DNA of 64,000 nt from Argentina anserina (GCF_933775445.1 NC_065876.1:26722001-26786000), one strand, 5' to 3'; positions 35,813-48,684 are shown, counted from the first letter of the stretch. Numbers and translations: made by a program. Notes: a model not told the origin generated them from the sequence alone.

Positions 35813-38800
35813 TCAGGATTTAATGACTTTAATCCATGGTTCGCCTTTCAAACCTTTCTTGTCAAATATTCCTGGTCCATAAGTGGACCAAAATATCTCA
35901 ATAAGGAGGGGAACTTGCAACCAGATAAATGACACAACTGGAATACTGGCAGCAAAAATGCTAGGAATGATAGCCCATGAGTAATCTTCTTTAAGCATAA
36001 TTATGAGGGCAGAACAAAAGGAAATCATCATGGTGGCAATAGAGATAAAAAGAGTTAGAAGGCCTATCATCATCTTTACTGGCAAGATCTTCAGAAAGTC
36101 ATCTTCGGCGTAACGTGACGTGAGGATTCCTAAAAATAATATGACTGAAGTTGTGGAAGATACGAGAGATAAGGTATCTGAAATTATGAACACCAGAAAC
36201 AATTTCTTAGCTAGAAACATCGGAGCACCAGTACTATTATTGGTTCCACCAGGAACTGTAAATGCTGCGGCAAACATAATGGTAACGATGAGGGCGCCTA
36301 CAACTGTACAAGATGTTGCTGTTCCTTTCATCGACTGTTCAGCATCTTCTTTTAGCTTCTCATGATTCGTGGTAAAAAGTTCACGTGGTGTCTTACCATC
36401 TGAATTTAAAAGTTCATGATTCCTCGAAGGTACAATCTCTTCAACCTCCTGCATTTGTTCGAAGGTTAGGTTATGTAACAACTTAAAGTGTATTAGAGTT
36501 TAATCATTATACGGTATGCAGTATACAGTTTAATTTGGCCAGTGACATTTACATGGTGCAAGTATTGCAGTATTTAGGCTTTTTTTTTGGTTGGTTTTGG
36601 ACAAGATGTTTGATATTTTAATTATTTCATTGTTAAAATACAAAATGGTACGTCCTATCACAGACACATAAGGTAGTAAGTTGAGATCTTATCCTTATCC
36701 GGGGGTGAGCCTTCTCACCGTCGTCGAATAGGCCTTTGTGAGTTAGAGTACTCGATCATTGGTCTTCATTTTTGGATTGAGGGTTCCGATTGATGGTTCT
36801 TACAAGAAGATAGGAAGAAATTATGGTGGCTTTCTGGCCTTGGATTGCTTTTTGGCTATCTATTCCTTGAATTGGGTTGACGTTGAAGCTCCGACTGCGG
36901 CTTGGTGGTGGTGGTGGTTTATTTAATTTTATTGGCAACGCGACTGCGCGACACAAGATAGATCATTGATCTTGAAGGATCCTCGTGAATTCAATCGGGG
37001 ACTTGTGTTATCTGATGGTCGTTGGTTGTGGCTGAACACGCCAGACCAATGACAATGTTAACACCACCCCATGAATGTGGTGATCTCCGGCTTAATCTCT
37101 TTCTATTTCGGCCACTGTAACGGGGCCGAAGATCTAGAAGGCCCAGCAGGCAGGCAAGCCGATCCGGTAGTCTCTCTGCTTGCTCGGGTATCACCATTAA
37201 CGTCACTCACAGTGGCTCGCCTAAATGATAGACGGTATGTGTTGGCGCACATTCCCACATTGAAGGAAGAGCCAGACACATTTTCCAAATGCACCTATAA
37301 ATATATTGTTTAAACCACCTAAAATAGGTAACGTATTTTTAAGTCCTTAACTTTCGAACTTAATCTGAACCAAATACTAACTTAAGCTTCGGGGGGTCAA
37401 AGGTCGGCGCACAGCTGGCCCATTGACTTTGACTTGTGTTGTGTGCAGGTCCTATTGAGCTGACACATCAGAATACAAGACTATGAGAAGCTTGATCCCC
37501 CGGATTTGGCTCCCGTAACAGACAACATCTCAAATTCAATGGCGGCACAAGGTAGTGATAGTGATGTTGGCAGGATACCAAAAACTTGGCGGCCGACTTC
37601 ATTTCTTCCTCCCTTTTCAAATAAAGCTCAATTTGGGCTTGGTTCTCACGCCAAGAAGCCCAATTTATTCTTGTTGGTTTTCTTGTTTATGGTTTTTGTT
37701 TATTAGATTTGTGTGTTATGATCATCTTTATAATATAATAAAACCTCTATAAATGAATAATTTTGAAATCGGAAGAAATAATTACTTTAGTAGAATTATT
37801 ATATCATCAATAAATGAATAATTTATTTATTTATCAATAAATTATAATTTATAGAGAGTTTTGTTATAATTCCAGCTGAATTGATGATAATCGTTTAGTT
37901 AGACTAATATGTCTATATTTAGCTAGGATTATATATTTATTCACTTTCTAAATGTGGTATAATTTCCTGCCTAAAAGTAATTTTAAAATTATAAGTTCAA
38001 TTAATTATTTTAACTAAATTTTTTAATTTTATTAAATTAATTATTAATTGATGTATTCGATGAGATATAAAGAGTTTTAAAAAATATATATTATCTTATG
38101 CATTTAGTGAGGTTCTTAGTAATATACACTAGTCCTGAGTTGGAAACGGAAAAAATTATTATTTAATCGAGATTATTAATTTATAAAAACATTCATTTAT
38201 CGAAGTTCAACCTTAGTTGTTGAGAGTCGGGGTGGACCTGGTGGCGACCACTATATGTGGATTATCCTAGTGCAAATTTTGGTTAGCGGCAATTAGGATT
38301 TTCTTGCAAATAAATTGAGCTTTGATCGTACTCCAAGTTTCAGGTTTTATGTTTTACGCAAAAAAAAAAATTAGTTTTCAAGAAGTAGGGGCGATCATTG
38401 TTTTATTTTTTAAGTACCTTCATGGTCTATATCTGTTGAGGGAAAACTTGTGTTGATGGATATTGGTTTCTAAATAAGTTTAAGTATTTAAAACTATGTA
38501 TTTAGAGATACTAACCTCAAACCATTGTAGCTCTCGTTGCATTTGCAAAGCTGCACCGCGAATACGATTAAACCTTGAGAGTGGAGATAAGTTTCCCGCC
38601 AAATGTAACATATTCTCCGGATACTTTGTTACACGTTCTCCAAAGTAATTTTGGTCCTCTTTATCAAGTCTGTATAGAAGACTATAAACTTTGTGTTGAC
38701 GACACTCCACCGCAAAGTGAAATATGTTCTTGTATTCTTGATCTAAGTTTGCGAATGATGGACTTGCTTCACATATATAAGTAACGAACTCAACATGCCC

Positions 38801-41800
38801 GTGTTCTACAGCTTTGAAAAGTGATGCTTTTACAATGTCGAGTTCTTTTGATGTAAGATTCTCATTTTTTAGCATTTCACTTATGCAACGTAAAGCATCA
38901 ACGCTTCGAGTATGCATCCACTTCATTTTGCGTAACTTGTTGACACCTGATTTAAATATCCCAAACAATAACTGATAATCGAAATAAATTGATAAAATAA
39001 AAGATAATCAATATTATTTTCTGCAATCATACCTAAAAGTTTAAGGAGACTGCACACAAGTGCCCTGTATAAAGTTGTAACTGCATTACAAGAACAATCT
39101 GTTAGTAGTTGTTCATATGGTTTTGGAAGTGACATCGTAAACTGAAAGACAAAACGCAAAAATGAGAATTTTTATATTTACATAATCTAGGAATTTCAAA
39201 AATTAAAGCTTTGTAATTTTTTATAGTATTCAAAAATTAGTAGTTAAATTCTAATGATTTTTTTCAGAGATTATTAAGTTGGTCTTGATTCAATTTTATG
39301 GTGTGAGGGTTTCCACTAAAGTGTATGTCGAAATGGCTTAACTTAGTAATTCTGATTCTGGATTATTTAGTTTCAAGTAACAAAGTAATTAGGAGGATGG
39401 AGATGAGAGCTATTAGTTGTGAAAGTTTATTGACGTTGTTGTTGAAGAAGACTGTTCGTTTTGCTTAATTGGATTCTTCTGCCTTTTTTTTTCTTTTGCT
39501 CATGCCCAATGCATGAAGATGTTCAATTTAGGTTTTGTTCTTCTGCTCTCCTTCCTTCTGTTTTCCTGGTTCAGGTTTTAGGCCGGTTGTGTTGATTTTT
39601 TGATTTTCCAAGTTTTTTTTTGTAATGAAGGAAATTAATTATAGGTTAGAAATATATATGTCATGCAAATTCCACATCAATAGGTGGATGTGCTGACATC
39701 AGTCAAACGATGAATCTAAACTGTTGAAGATTTCAAAATCTAATAGCTGACGAGGTGTGCCGATGTGTAAAATAGTGTCCTTTTAACCGGACTCATCAGA
39801 TTAACTAAGTATATTAAAATACTACATGTCATAATAAGTAATGATACAATAATATGCAACAAACCTGAGCGAATGAGATTCATTTGATTGTCTTGATTAG
39901 CCTCTTCTTTCGAAACAGTGATATAAGTATCAAGAGTATTCAAATCAACATGTTCTATGCGCAATCCTATCAATTAAAATGAAAAATATGTCAAATGTCT
40001 TTAAAAAATTTAACATTCTCAATAGATGAATATTTGTTGGGGATCCACACGTGTTATGTGACAGCTAGGTCAGTAGGGTGTACTAATGGAGAAAGAGAAT
40101 AATGCAATACTCACGATTATAGATCAATTTTTGCCAAACTCCAAGTTCTGTTCCACTTAAGAATTCAGCCTGGTTGCCAGCCAAATCCATTATAGGGAAG
40201 TATCCAGAGGCGCCTTCACTGATGCACAATTTAGGGTAACGCCGAAGCAAATCCAAAGCCAAATCTAAAGGAGAGAGAGAAGACAGATGAATAATAAATT
40301 GTATATGTTAACAAAATAGGGTGTGTTAATATCACTACTATATATATATATATATATTAAATAGAGGGTTTGTATAAACGTCCACAGTTACAAATTGTCT
40401 GTCCCAACAATTTTCTTGAAACTCTTACCAAACTCCTTCGCTCTTAACCAGTCGCAAATCAAGTGTGCGCCATGGTGCCCGTGCATAGGCATTAGATATT
40501 CAAGTGGAGTAAGAGGATAGAGAGAGCGACACAAATCCCATTTGCTTTTGTCGAGAGACCTGATAACTGGAATCCAGTTAGAAGAAGGCACTGGGATACC
40601 AAATACCTTATTGTTGTTTTTAGCCATGTACTTGGCTATTTCCATCACGTCTTCATCCTTTCTCACATCTAACGCACAACCTAAAGCTGTATAACCTGCA
40701 CCGTCTTTCTCTTCCAAAGCTTCTGTTCTCATCAATGGCATCACCTCTTTCGCAATATCCATATGGTCGTTCATGATTGCAAGGTGAAGTGCGTTGTAAC
40801 CCTCTTTGACTGTTTTTAATTCCAAACCTTCTTGTCTCATCATCGGCAGCAATATTTTCACAATGTCAATATAACCACTCCCGACTGCACTAAGAAGAGC
40901 TGTGTGTCCTTCAGAATCTTGTAATTCTAAACCTTCTTTTCCCATTAATGGCACCAACTCTTTCACAATATCTCCGTTCCCCTTCTTTGCTGCTGCTTGA
41001 AGGGGCGTGGAACCGTTTGTATTTTGTATCTCCAAAATACTGATAAGCAGTTTCTCGTACTGTTCAACCAAGTATTTAGCCTTTTCCGTGACAACTTCTT
41101 CACTGACCCCTAAATTAATACCAGAACCACAAGCTGCGATATCTTCTACTGTTTTCAGTTCTAAACTTTCTTGTCTGACTTTCAGCAACGATATCAACTC
41201 CTTCACAATCTGCACATGCCCTTCTTTAGCTGCAACATGAAGAGCAGTGTCTCCTCGTCCGTCTCTTGGATCGACTACCGTTATTGCGTCACAAGGATTG
41301 ATATCTTCTAGTTTTGCAAGGCATTCCTTTGCATTATCCCATTCACCCTTTATTACATAATCGGTGAACTGAATATAGCTACTAAAGTCGCGCTCTGCCA
41401 ATAAAAAATGTATTAATTATTCTTGTATATTATATATTCCAGATGAGAGTAATTATTTCTCAATAAAATTAAAAAAGATGTGAGTAATTGAAAAGGTTCC
41501 ACACATAAATTTAATCCCCATCATCCCAACGTAATTGAAAAGGTTCCACACCGTGCTCTGAAGTCTGAACTCTAAAATTAAGGACTATAAACTTCATATG
41601 TAATACCTTTGTTATAAACTACTAGGTAATTTTTCTTGATTCGACATGTATAATGTCTCAAATGAGCAAAGTTTGTTTACTTTTTTGACTAGAGAAATTT
41701 ATAATGACATACCTTTATCTTTTGTCATGAACACTTTGACAATCGGTACATTACCATTGTTCATTGCCAGGTGAAGAGCTGTGTAACCTTCATTATTTTT

Positions 41801-43235
41801 GATTGCCAGACCTTCCGCTGTCATCAACATCACCAACTCTTTCACAATTCCTGCAGCGCCCATCTTGGTTGCTACATGAAGAGCGGTGTCGCCATCAGGG
41901 CCTCTCACTTCTCCCATCGCCGCCCCTAAATCTTTAACCATAAGCTCATTTCTCTTTTTGACTGCTAGGTGAAGAGCTGTGTAACCATCGTTGTTTTTTA
42001 TTTTCAAGTGTTTTGGTCTCATATACATCACCAACTCTTTCACGACGTCCACCTTCTCCTTATAGACAGCACAGTGAAGAGCTGTGTCACCATCGTTGTC
42101 TATTTCTTCTCCCATCAATATTAGCAACTGCTCCACAGTTTCCAGTCGCCCATTGAGTGCTGCTAAATGAAGAGCCGTGGAACCTTGTGCATTTTTCATT
42201 TTCAAATCTTCTCGGGTTAACAACAGCATCAACTCCTTCACAATATGCACGTACCCGCTCCTGGCTGCTACGTGAATGGCTGTGTCTCCAAACTCGTCTC
42301 TTGGATCTATTGCTCGCACAGCGCTGTGGAGATCTAGTTGCTTGAGTTTAAGGCACTCTTTTGCCTTATCCCAATCACCTTCGCTCACATATTTGGTGAA
42401 CTGTATGTACGGCTCAAAGTTTTCAACATTGTTCTGAACACGTCCTGCCAAGTTTAAAACGTTTTAGTGAAAAATATTAGTTTAGGGACTCCCCCCCAAA
42501 CGTACTAGAGAGTCCAACCATTATGTAAAAATCAAGTTTTACAGATCATGGATTCAAAATTTCAAATCATTCAATTAGAAAGTTGACTACATGTCATTTA
42601 GTTAAACTACATGTTTAACTATTGTCTCACATCTTTTCTGATCGAATCTATTGTCTCTCATATGTATCTTTACTTTTCGAATTGCATAATTATGACTGGG
42701 AGAGCTTATCAGGGCACTAAAATTCACTTGAACAAACTAACATTAACTAACAGAGTTTGGTTAGTCAAATGCAGACAAAAAATACGACGGTAAAAAAATA
42801 TTATCTTTTGGTTTTAATAGATCAAACGACTGAACGCCCATGGCCTCCAATTTCTTGCTTATTGATTGATTTCATGGTTCCTGTCAAGCCTCCTTAGTTC
42901 ATGATTCCTCTGTCTAGTGATGGATTGTTATTATGATTTCATGGCCATCGAACTCTTTTACAAAGGTGAATTGCAACCCAACGTTCGACGAACAATTGCA
43001 ATAAATTACTTCCACATCCGGTTCTCTTCCTCTCAATCTATTATTTCCTCTTCCCTATATGTTATTCTTCCTCCTCCCATTCTTCATTGCTTCAATTGTT
43101 TCCTAAACCCAGCACTAAAGTCAGATCGTCGGCGGCTTCATCTCTGCCATGTATGTGATTCTGATACCAACTTCTCCGGCGACTTCCATAGTCGTCTTAT
43201 AGAACTCACGACCTGCAATTTAAGATTTCCAGATC

Positions 43236-43277
<42 letters not shown>

Positions 43278-43976
43278 CAGCGTCAGTTTTGGTGTTGGTG
43301 CCAAGAAAAAGACCAGATAAATAAACGGCTGAGATTGCACGATACTTACTGGTGCAAGTGGACCACCAACAAGTGGACCTTAGTGCCCTGGTTAATTTTC
43401 GTCCAAATTAATTATGACTATAAGGTATTTTGCACACATGAAAATTACAACTTAAACCCAACGCATTTGCTTGTTTTTGAAAACATTTTGAGATTTTGTT
43501 TACAAACAGTGTACACATACCTTGAGATTAGGTGTGAGTGACCCAGAATTAATTATGTAATATAGACCATTGATACTATAAAAAAGTGAAAATCTAATGC
43601 GATTAATTGTACTCTATTTGGTGTAAATGTACGTTAGTGCTCTAAATACTCTCTCATATATACCTGTTAATCTCGAAAATCTTTCCAAAGCATCCCAGGC
43701 ACTTTTGGCAGTTTCAGTATCACCTACAAAGTGATACATCTCCGGCCCGCATGAATTTTGGATGGCGTACAAAGCCTTGACATTCTTTTTCTTCCAAGAA
43801 TCATATTCGAGCTCATCATCTCCAGGTATTGCAGCAGGTTTCCTGATTGCTTCGACTACCTCCCATAAATCTTCAACCAATAAATACGTTTTAATCCGCG
43901 ACCTCCACCTTTTGTAGTTATTACGGTTAAGAACTTCCAAAATAGGTGAATTGGAGACACCGGGAGCACTTGCCAT
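35813..43976 (-). CDS. Ankyrin-repeat/PGG protein (ITN1-like) with gag-like first exon, 8 exons
   Basis: Likely membrane protein of the ITN1/ACD6-type group linked to stress and defence signalling. Exons from the start: 43976-43664, 42444-41713, 41394-40429, 40264-40115, 39966-39865, 39080-39033, 38946-38516, 36448-35813; total 3378 nt, 1125 aa, all phases close. Exon 1 encodes a DUF4219/UBN2-type, copia-gag-like domain (VLNRNNYKRWRSRIKTYLL). Exons 2 and 3 both enter and leave in phase 1 and start with the same module (YIQFTKYVSEGDWDKAKECL and YIQFTDYVIKGEWDNAKECL) followed by ankyrin repeats (GYTALHLA). The last exon holds the PGG domain (AAAFTVPGGTNNSTG) and four membrane helices. The exon 6 acceptor (TGTAATGCAG) was chosen because it alone restores phase; the AG at 39142 would give stops. 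Intron 7 carries an Emigrant-like MITE. Function is inferred from the family. Confidence 0.85.
36449..38515. other. Large intron 7 of the ankyrin gene, repeat-filled
   Basis: A 2-kb intron with GT...AG ends on the minus strand. It contains GC-richer repeat-like sequence at about 36660-37500 (including a GGTGGTGGTGG run and a segment with the LTR-like phrase CTTAAGCTTCGGGGGGTCAAAGG, about 37380-37400) and the MITE at 37736-38213. No host exon was recognised in it. Confidence 0.5.
37736..38213. mobile_element. Emigrant-like MITE (copy 1)
   Basis: Left end TAATAAAACCTCTATAAATG and reverse-complemented right end ending ...CGATAAATGAATG form a terminal inverted repeat of roughly 25 bases; TA flanks both sides (37734-37735 and 38214-38215). 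It shares internal sequence with 46347-46887 (TGCATTTAGTGAGG, AATATACACT, AATTATTATTTAATC). The CAGTAAAACCTCTATAAA-type end recalls the pogo-related Emigrant/Lemi group. The CAGT of the left end has decayed to TAAT. Confidence 0.65.
42452..43663. other. Intron 1 of the ankyrin gene
   Basis: No exon or gene recognised. Holds a (CT)17 microsatellite at 43240-43274. A 135-codon plus-strand frame spanning it has no family features and is taken as chance. Confidence 0.5.
43240..43274. repeat. (CT)n microsatellite, 35 bp
   Basis: Pure CT run within intron 1 of the ankyrin gene. Confidence 0.95.
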
Positions 43977-44829
43977 GCTTGCACGATCAATCTGTCATCA
44001 ATTAAATCGAAAGTGGTTAGCATTTCCGAGTGAATATGAAGGGAAACCTAATAATTGAAAGTATATATATATTTAATGATGAAACCAACTTACCAAAAAC
44101 TCAAAGATTGTATTGGATAATCTGCAATAAAGCTGCTGCTCAACTTCCAGTGTGCATCAGGAGGGCAAACTTCTGATTGATCTAGAGATGAAAGAAATGA
44201 ATTGTTCTCTCTTTATATTACGTACGGACGATTGTAAATTTGTAATAAGAAATTAGCAATGATTCCGAAAAGGCTTTTATTATTGGCAAATTCTTAAGAA
44301 AGACCAAGGCAGAGAAGACTTGTTATCAGCTCTCATTGGGCATGTGAACTGACCAAAAACCGGGATTAAGTTTAATTAGTTGACCCTAAAATTGCGTGAA
44401 ATATATGAACATGCTATATTTGGTGGCAAGTAGTGGATTATTGATTACCTAAACCGGGTTGGAAGGAATGTCAATATGAACATAAAATTATAGCTTTCTG
44501 GGTATTTATTTAAGGAAAAAACTTAGCTGACCATGGCCAGTGAGGTGATGACACAATTCAATTTTAGTTTTTTTTTCATTGTTAAAACACTAAACTGAGG
44601 AGACATCATTTTAACGATAAAGACTCTCAAACACTCTACTTTTTTTTTCTCAATTATAAACCTCGAAGCGGAGCTTATTCGGTCCACGGACCGTGAACCA
44701 TCACAGTACTAAATGAATGACGTGGCAGTTAAGAGACGGAAAGGCAAAAGGTGGCAGACCGTAAGTGGTCGGTGGTGAAAACCAGAGCTGCACATTTTAC
44801 ATCTTCAGATCAATCTGCCATCAATTTGA
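43977..44829. other. 5' flank of the ankyrin gene
   Basis: Presumed promoter and leader of the minus-strand ankyrin/PGG gene. AT-rich, no ORF. No specific regulatory element could be assigned with confidence. Confidence 0.4.
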
Positions 44830-44837
44830 CCTCCAAG

Positions 44838-45685
44838 TACGGGTGGACACGCATACCCGAAAATCGAAAAAAACCACATCCGAATCCAAACCGAATCTGA
44901 AAAATTGAAAATCGAAAAAAACCGAACCAAAAAAAAATAAACCGAACCGAACCGATTATGTTTGGGTTGGGTTATTGGTTCAATCCTTTATCGACCGAAC
45001 GAAACTGAACCGACCCAAATAACCCGAAGTCAACGGTCAATATCATCATTTTGATATACTTTTACCTTTTTATTTAAAAAAAAACATAACAAAACTAATG
45101 TCAGTGTAAACCTAATCAATCTTGCGGCATCTCCCGTCTCTCAGACAAAAAAAAACTTATGACTATCTCTCACTTTCTAAACTCTCACTCCTTAGTTTAA
45201 CGTTATACTACAAATTTACTTCAATCTTCAATATCAGTCCACATAGCTCATCCCTCGCTCCTCTCTCCTCCCTCGACCTCTATCTCATGTCTCCTATCTT
45301 TGTATCTTGACTCTAGAGTTGAATTCTTTGATCAATGATTCTATAATGTTTCATATCCTGTAAGTTCCTCTCTGATTTTAACACATCGGTGTTTTTTGTA
45401 CTTGAGCTAAATATGGATTATGGAGATGTTAGAATTAATTAGGCTTAGAATAATCAATTGGACCTTTTATGTTTGATATTGATGTTAAAATTCTACTTTG
45501 ATTTAGACCTTTTACGTACGGGTAAACCGAAAAAAAAAACTGAATCGAACCGAACTGTACGGGTTGGGTTTAGTTGTGGGTCACAATCTTTAAAATGAGA
45601 AAACCGAACTAAACCGAATTTAAAAATTAGGTTGGGTTATGGGTTTTTCCTTAAACTAAACCGCATTGACCCGTGTCTACCCCTA
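44838..45685. mobile_element. hAT-type non-autonomous element with perfect 8-bp target duplication
   Basis: An 848-bp element. Left end TACGGGTGGACACGCATACC and reverse complement of the right end TAGGGGTAGACACGGGTCAA form the inverted repeat. The 8-bp direct repeat CCTCCAAG flanks it exactly (44830-44837 and 45686-45693), the hAT target size. Subterminal zones are packed with AACCGA/CCGAAC words, a usual arrangement of transposase-binding repeats. There is no transposase ORF; a 62-codon frame inside has no features. Confidence 0.85.
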
Positions 45686-45693
45686 CCTCCAAG

Positions 45694-46344
45694 TCTCCAT
45701 AACCCAATCCCTATTGTCAACAAACTCCAAATCCAAATTAGGTCACGTACTGCCTCCAAACTGTCGAATCAACCGACCTAACCTCCCACTTTTGGAATTC
45801 AACCACTACAATGCTCAACTCAATTACACAAGGTAAGTTTCATTTGTTTTCAAATCAAAAATTGGAGAACCTCAACCGGACACCAACACAAAGATTCTGG
45901 CATAGTAGTATAACCCCATAATCCCTCAACTTCTTCAATTCTCAACCAAGCTGAAATGAATCATACATGTAAGACTGAGTTTTGTAAGAAATTAGAAGAA
46001 GAATTGAATGGAGGTGGTATCGTGGCCTGGGTCGGCCGAACTGAGGCACTAGACGGCGGAGAAGCCGCGTCGGCATTGTTGAGGCTAAGAACTCCGCTCT
46101 CGTATCTTTGTCTCTTTCTCGACTCGGGTTTGGTCCAAATGGCCTAGGCTTCGTCTTTTTAAAAGAAAAAGGACCAACGGTTCAGATGTAATCCATTTTC
46201 TGTCACCATTCGGTAAAATTAACCAATCCACTAACTGCTAGCCCCAATTTTTACCCGCCACGTGTTCGACACGTGACTCTTTAATTGTTGTTACCCTCTA
46301 CTGTCGTGGAAGGAATAATTTTTGCTATAAACCTTGTATTCTTT
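45694..46344. other. Intergenic, no supported gene
   Basis: A 63-codon plus-strand frame at 45956-46147 is not recognisable. ACACGTG-type core sequences near 46258-46275 (CCACGTG, ACACGTG) could be G-box-like but there is no gene next to them. Confidence 0.35.
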
Positions 46345-46346
46345 TA

Positions 46347-46887
46347 CAGTAAAACTTCTATGAATAATGTGGGGACCATGAAAAATGATATATTTTAGTC
46401 GGATTATTATATTATTGAGAAATGAATAAATTATTAATTTATCAATAAATGAATATAATATTAGTGTATAGAGAGTTGTGTTGTTATCCCTAAATGAATT
46501 ACATAATTTATGACTACGTTGTGTATCACTAGCTGGTTTTCCAATCCTATACTTTTTAAAGTTAGTATAATATGATGTGTAATATAAATTTTTACAACAG
46601 TAATTTACCACAAATTTTGGATGATCACTTTTTTTAATTTTTTTTGTAAATTTTGTTTATGTATTTCAACATTCAATAGTCATTTTTGTGAAATATTTTA
46701 TTCAAATTTTTACTAATTTTTAATATATAAATTCCTTGGGACCTAAAAGATGTCTAAAATAAATAGTATTATATGCATTTAGTGAGGATTCAAGTAATAT
46801 ACACTGAACCTGAATTGGGACCGAAATAAATTATTATTTAATCAAAGTTATTAATTTATCAAACATTCCTTTATCGAGATTTAACTG
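46347..46887. mobile_element. Emigrant-like MITE (copy 2)
   Basis: Ends CAGTAAAACTTCTATGAAT and, reverse-complemented, CAGTTAAATCTCGATAAAGG, flanked by TA on both sides (46345-46346 and 46888-46889). 541 bp, no ORF, AT-rich, related to 37736-38213. TA target and CAGT termini place it with pogo/Tc1-mariner-derived MITEs. Confidence 0.75.
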
Positions 46888-47666
46888 TATTCATGTCAGA
46901 CGCTACTATCAATCCTTCATTTCACTCCCATAAGCAAACCTCCCCAACAATACCAGACCACTTTTACCTATCACCCATGTTTGTTGGCAAGCAAACCAAA
47001 GTTGCGCCACACTCTCAAACCACATTAGTATAAAGCAATACTTTGATTACAACAATCCAACCACAGATCAAATAAGACACCATTGATATACGAATTTCAG
47101 AACCCAGAATCAATGACATAATTTACATTGTTTTTTGGTTTAAAGGTAGTATATTTCAATTCAACACCAAACTTGCAGCAATTGTTAATGCTTCTTCATT
47201 AGAGAATCAAAGGTGAATTACGGCGAGAGACAGGGGTCTAACTCAGCTGAACTGTCCCAGTGCCGACCACCTGAGTCACTTCTTCTTCTAATTTTTTTGG
47301 GTTTAGACTCTGGAGTGGGATCAATTTACCCGAGGGAGAGGCAGAGACTTAACTTACCTCGTTTCTTATTGTTAGGTTATTTCAATGCCTTATAACCGTG
47401 GAGTACACATGTCATTATATTACTGGCTATGGTCAATCATGACTAATTAACCATGGCTGGTCTGCTAAGTTCCTTCATTTATTTAAACAGATCCCAAATT
47501 ACTAGCTCACCAATTTAATATGAACTCAGAAAAACTCTGTTACACTACAAGCAGTTAATTTATTAGAAGTCTAAAATACCTATATAAAACTACATTTTCT
47601 TTTCATTGCAATTTGGAAAGGATATAAAACTAAATTTCTGAAATGATGATATAAAACTCAAGATTC

Positions 47667-48684
47667 AAAACTAGATTAAAAGATCTTCCTCCAAAAATCA
47701 AAGTTTTTGCCTATCAATTATTAAGAGGTCGTTGAAAAACAAGACTTGATTTACACCTCTATGACTATTGACAGATGCTGTCCTTTTTGTCATACTGACT
47801 CTGAATCTACTTATCATCTCTTTGGCAAATGCGCCTTTACTTCTGAAATCTGGTCTTATACTGATATTCATTTTGATATTGATGCAACTTCATCCTTCCT
47901 TCAGTGGCTAGATCAACAGTTATTGCACTGTTCAAGATTATCTTAACTGTAAGGTTTTAATTACTTGTTATAGTATATGGCTTGCAAGAAATAACCTGAT
48001 TTTTCGACAACGTCATAAAACTCCTTTACAGATTTTCTATAATGCTGCAATTATTTTTGCTGATTATTGTGCTGGCAATGTTCGGGATAGACATAGACCT
48101 CATCCTTCTAAAATCATAAAATGGCATTCCTCTCCCAATCACTTTGTTAAATTGAACTTTGATGGTTTTGTACATTTGAATGATAATGCTGTTGTTGGTT
48201 TTGTCATACGTGATGATCATGGCTGTCCTCTTGTTGCTTCTATTAAATGTTTAGGAAAGATTAATGTCCTCTTGGCTGAAGCTCTGGGTTTATGCGCTGG
48301 TCTCCTTGCCACCTTTTTGCTTGGTTACACAAGAATTCAGGTTGAAGGTGATTCTAAAATCCTCATTGACTCTATCAACAACTGTATCCAAACTCCTTGG
48401 CGCATTCAAACTATTGTCCATGATATTAGAAGACTAGTCAACCAGTTTATCTCCATTAGTTTCACTCACATATGGCATGAAGCAAATTTTTTCGCTGATT
48501 CAATTGCAACTTTAGGCTACTCTACCTCAGTTGCTACCTGGCAAAACAGACTCCCTCTCACTTCTTCCAAGGCTTTTAATTTTGACTTACATGGTTTAGG
48601 TTGTTTTAGAGGTTTCTCTCGGTAATTTGATTGTTTCTTTCTCTTTTTTTGTATTTCCATCATCGAAAAAACTAGATTAAAAGA
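47667..48684 (+). mobile_element. 5'-truncated LINE (L1-type) with 17-bp target duplication
   Basis: The insertion body is 47684-48667, bounded by identical 17-base copies of AAAACTAGATTAAAAGA (47667-47683 and 48668-48684). The body starts mid-gene with the zinc-binding tail of a non-LTR reverse transcriptase (CCPFCHTDSESTYHLFGKC, frameshifted) and ends with an RNase H-like domain and an A/T-rich tail. Long target duplication plus 5' truncation is the standard mark of L1 target-primed reverse transcription. Confidence 0.88.
48152..48625 (+). pseudogene. RNase H-like domain of the truncated LINE
   Basis: 157-codon open frame of the plant RVT_3/RNase H-like type: NFDGFV at the start (first catalytic Asp), GFVIRDDHGCPLVAS, AEALGLCAGLLA (catalytic Glu), VEGDSKILIDSI (Asp), and HIWHEANFFADSIA near the end (His-x-x-x-Asn...Asp). 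Typical of the 3' end of plant L1 elements. The upstream reverse transcriptase is missing, so it is a transposon relic and not a host gene. Confidence 0.85.

Noticed and set aside
39081..39141. Longer version of ankyrin gene exon 6 starting at the acceptor near 39142
   Set aside because: Joining there from exon 5 (phase 1) gives stop codons; the downstream acceptor at 39081 restores phase and gives a total length divisible by three.
42917..43324. 135-codon plus-strand frame in ankyrin intron 1
   Set aside because: No recognisable domain, includes a microsatellite, and lies within an intron of a well-supported opposite-strand gene.
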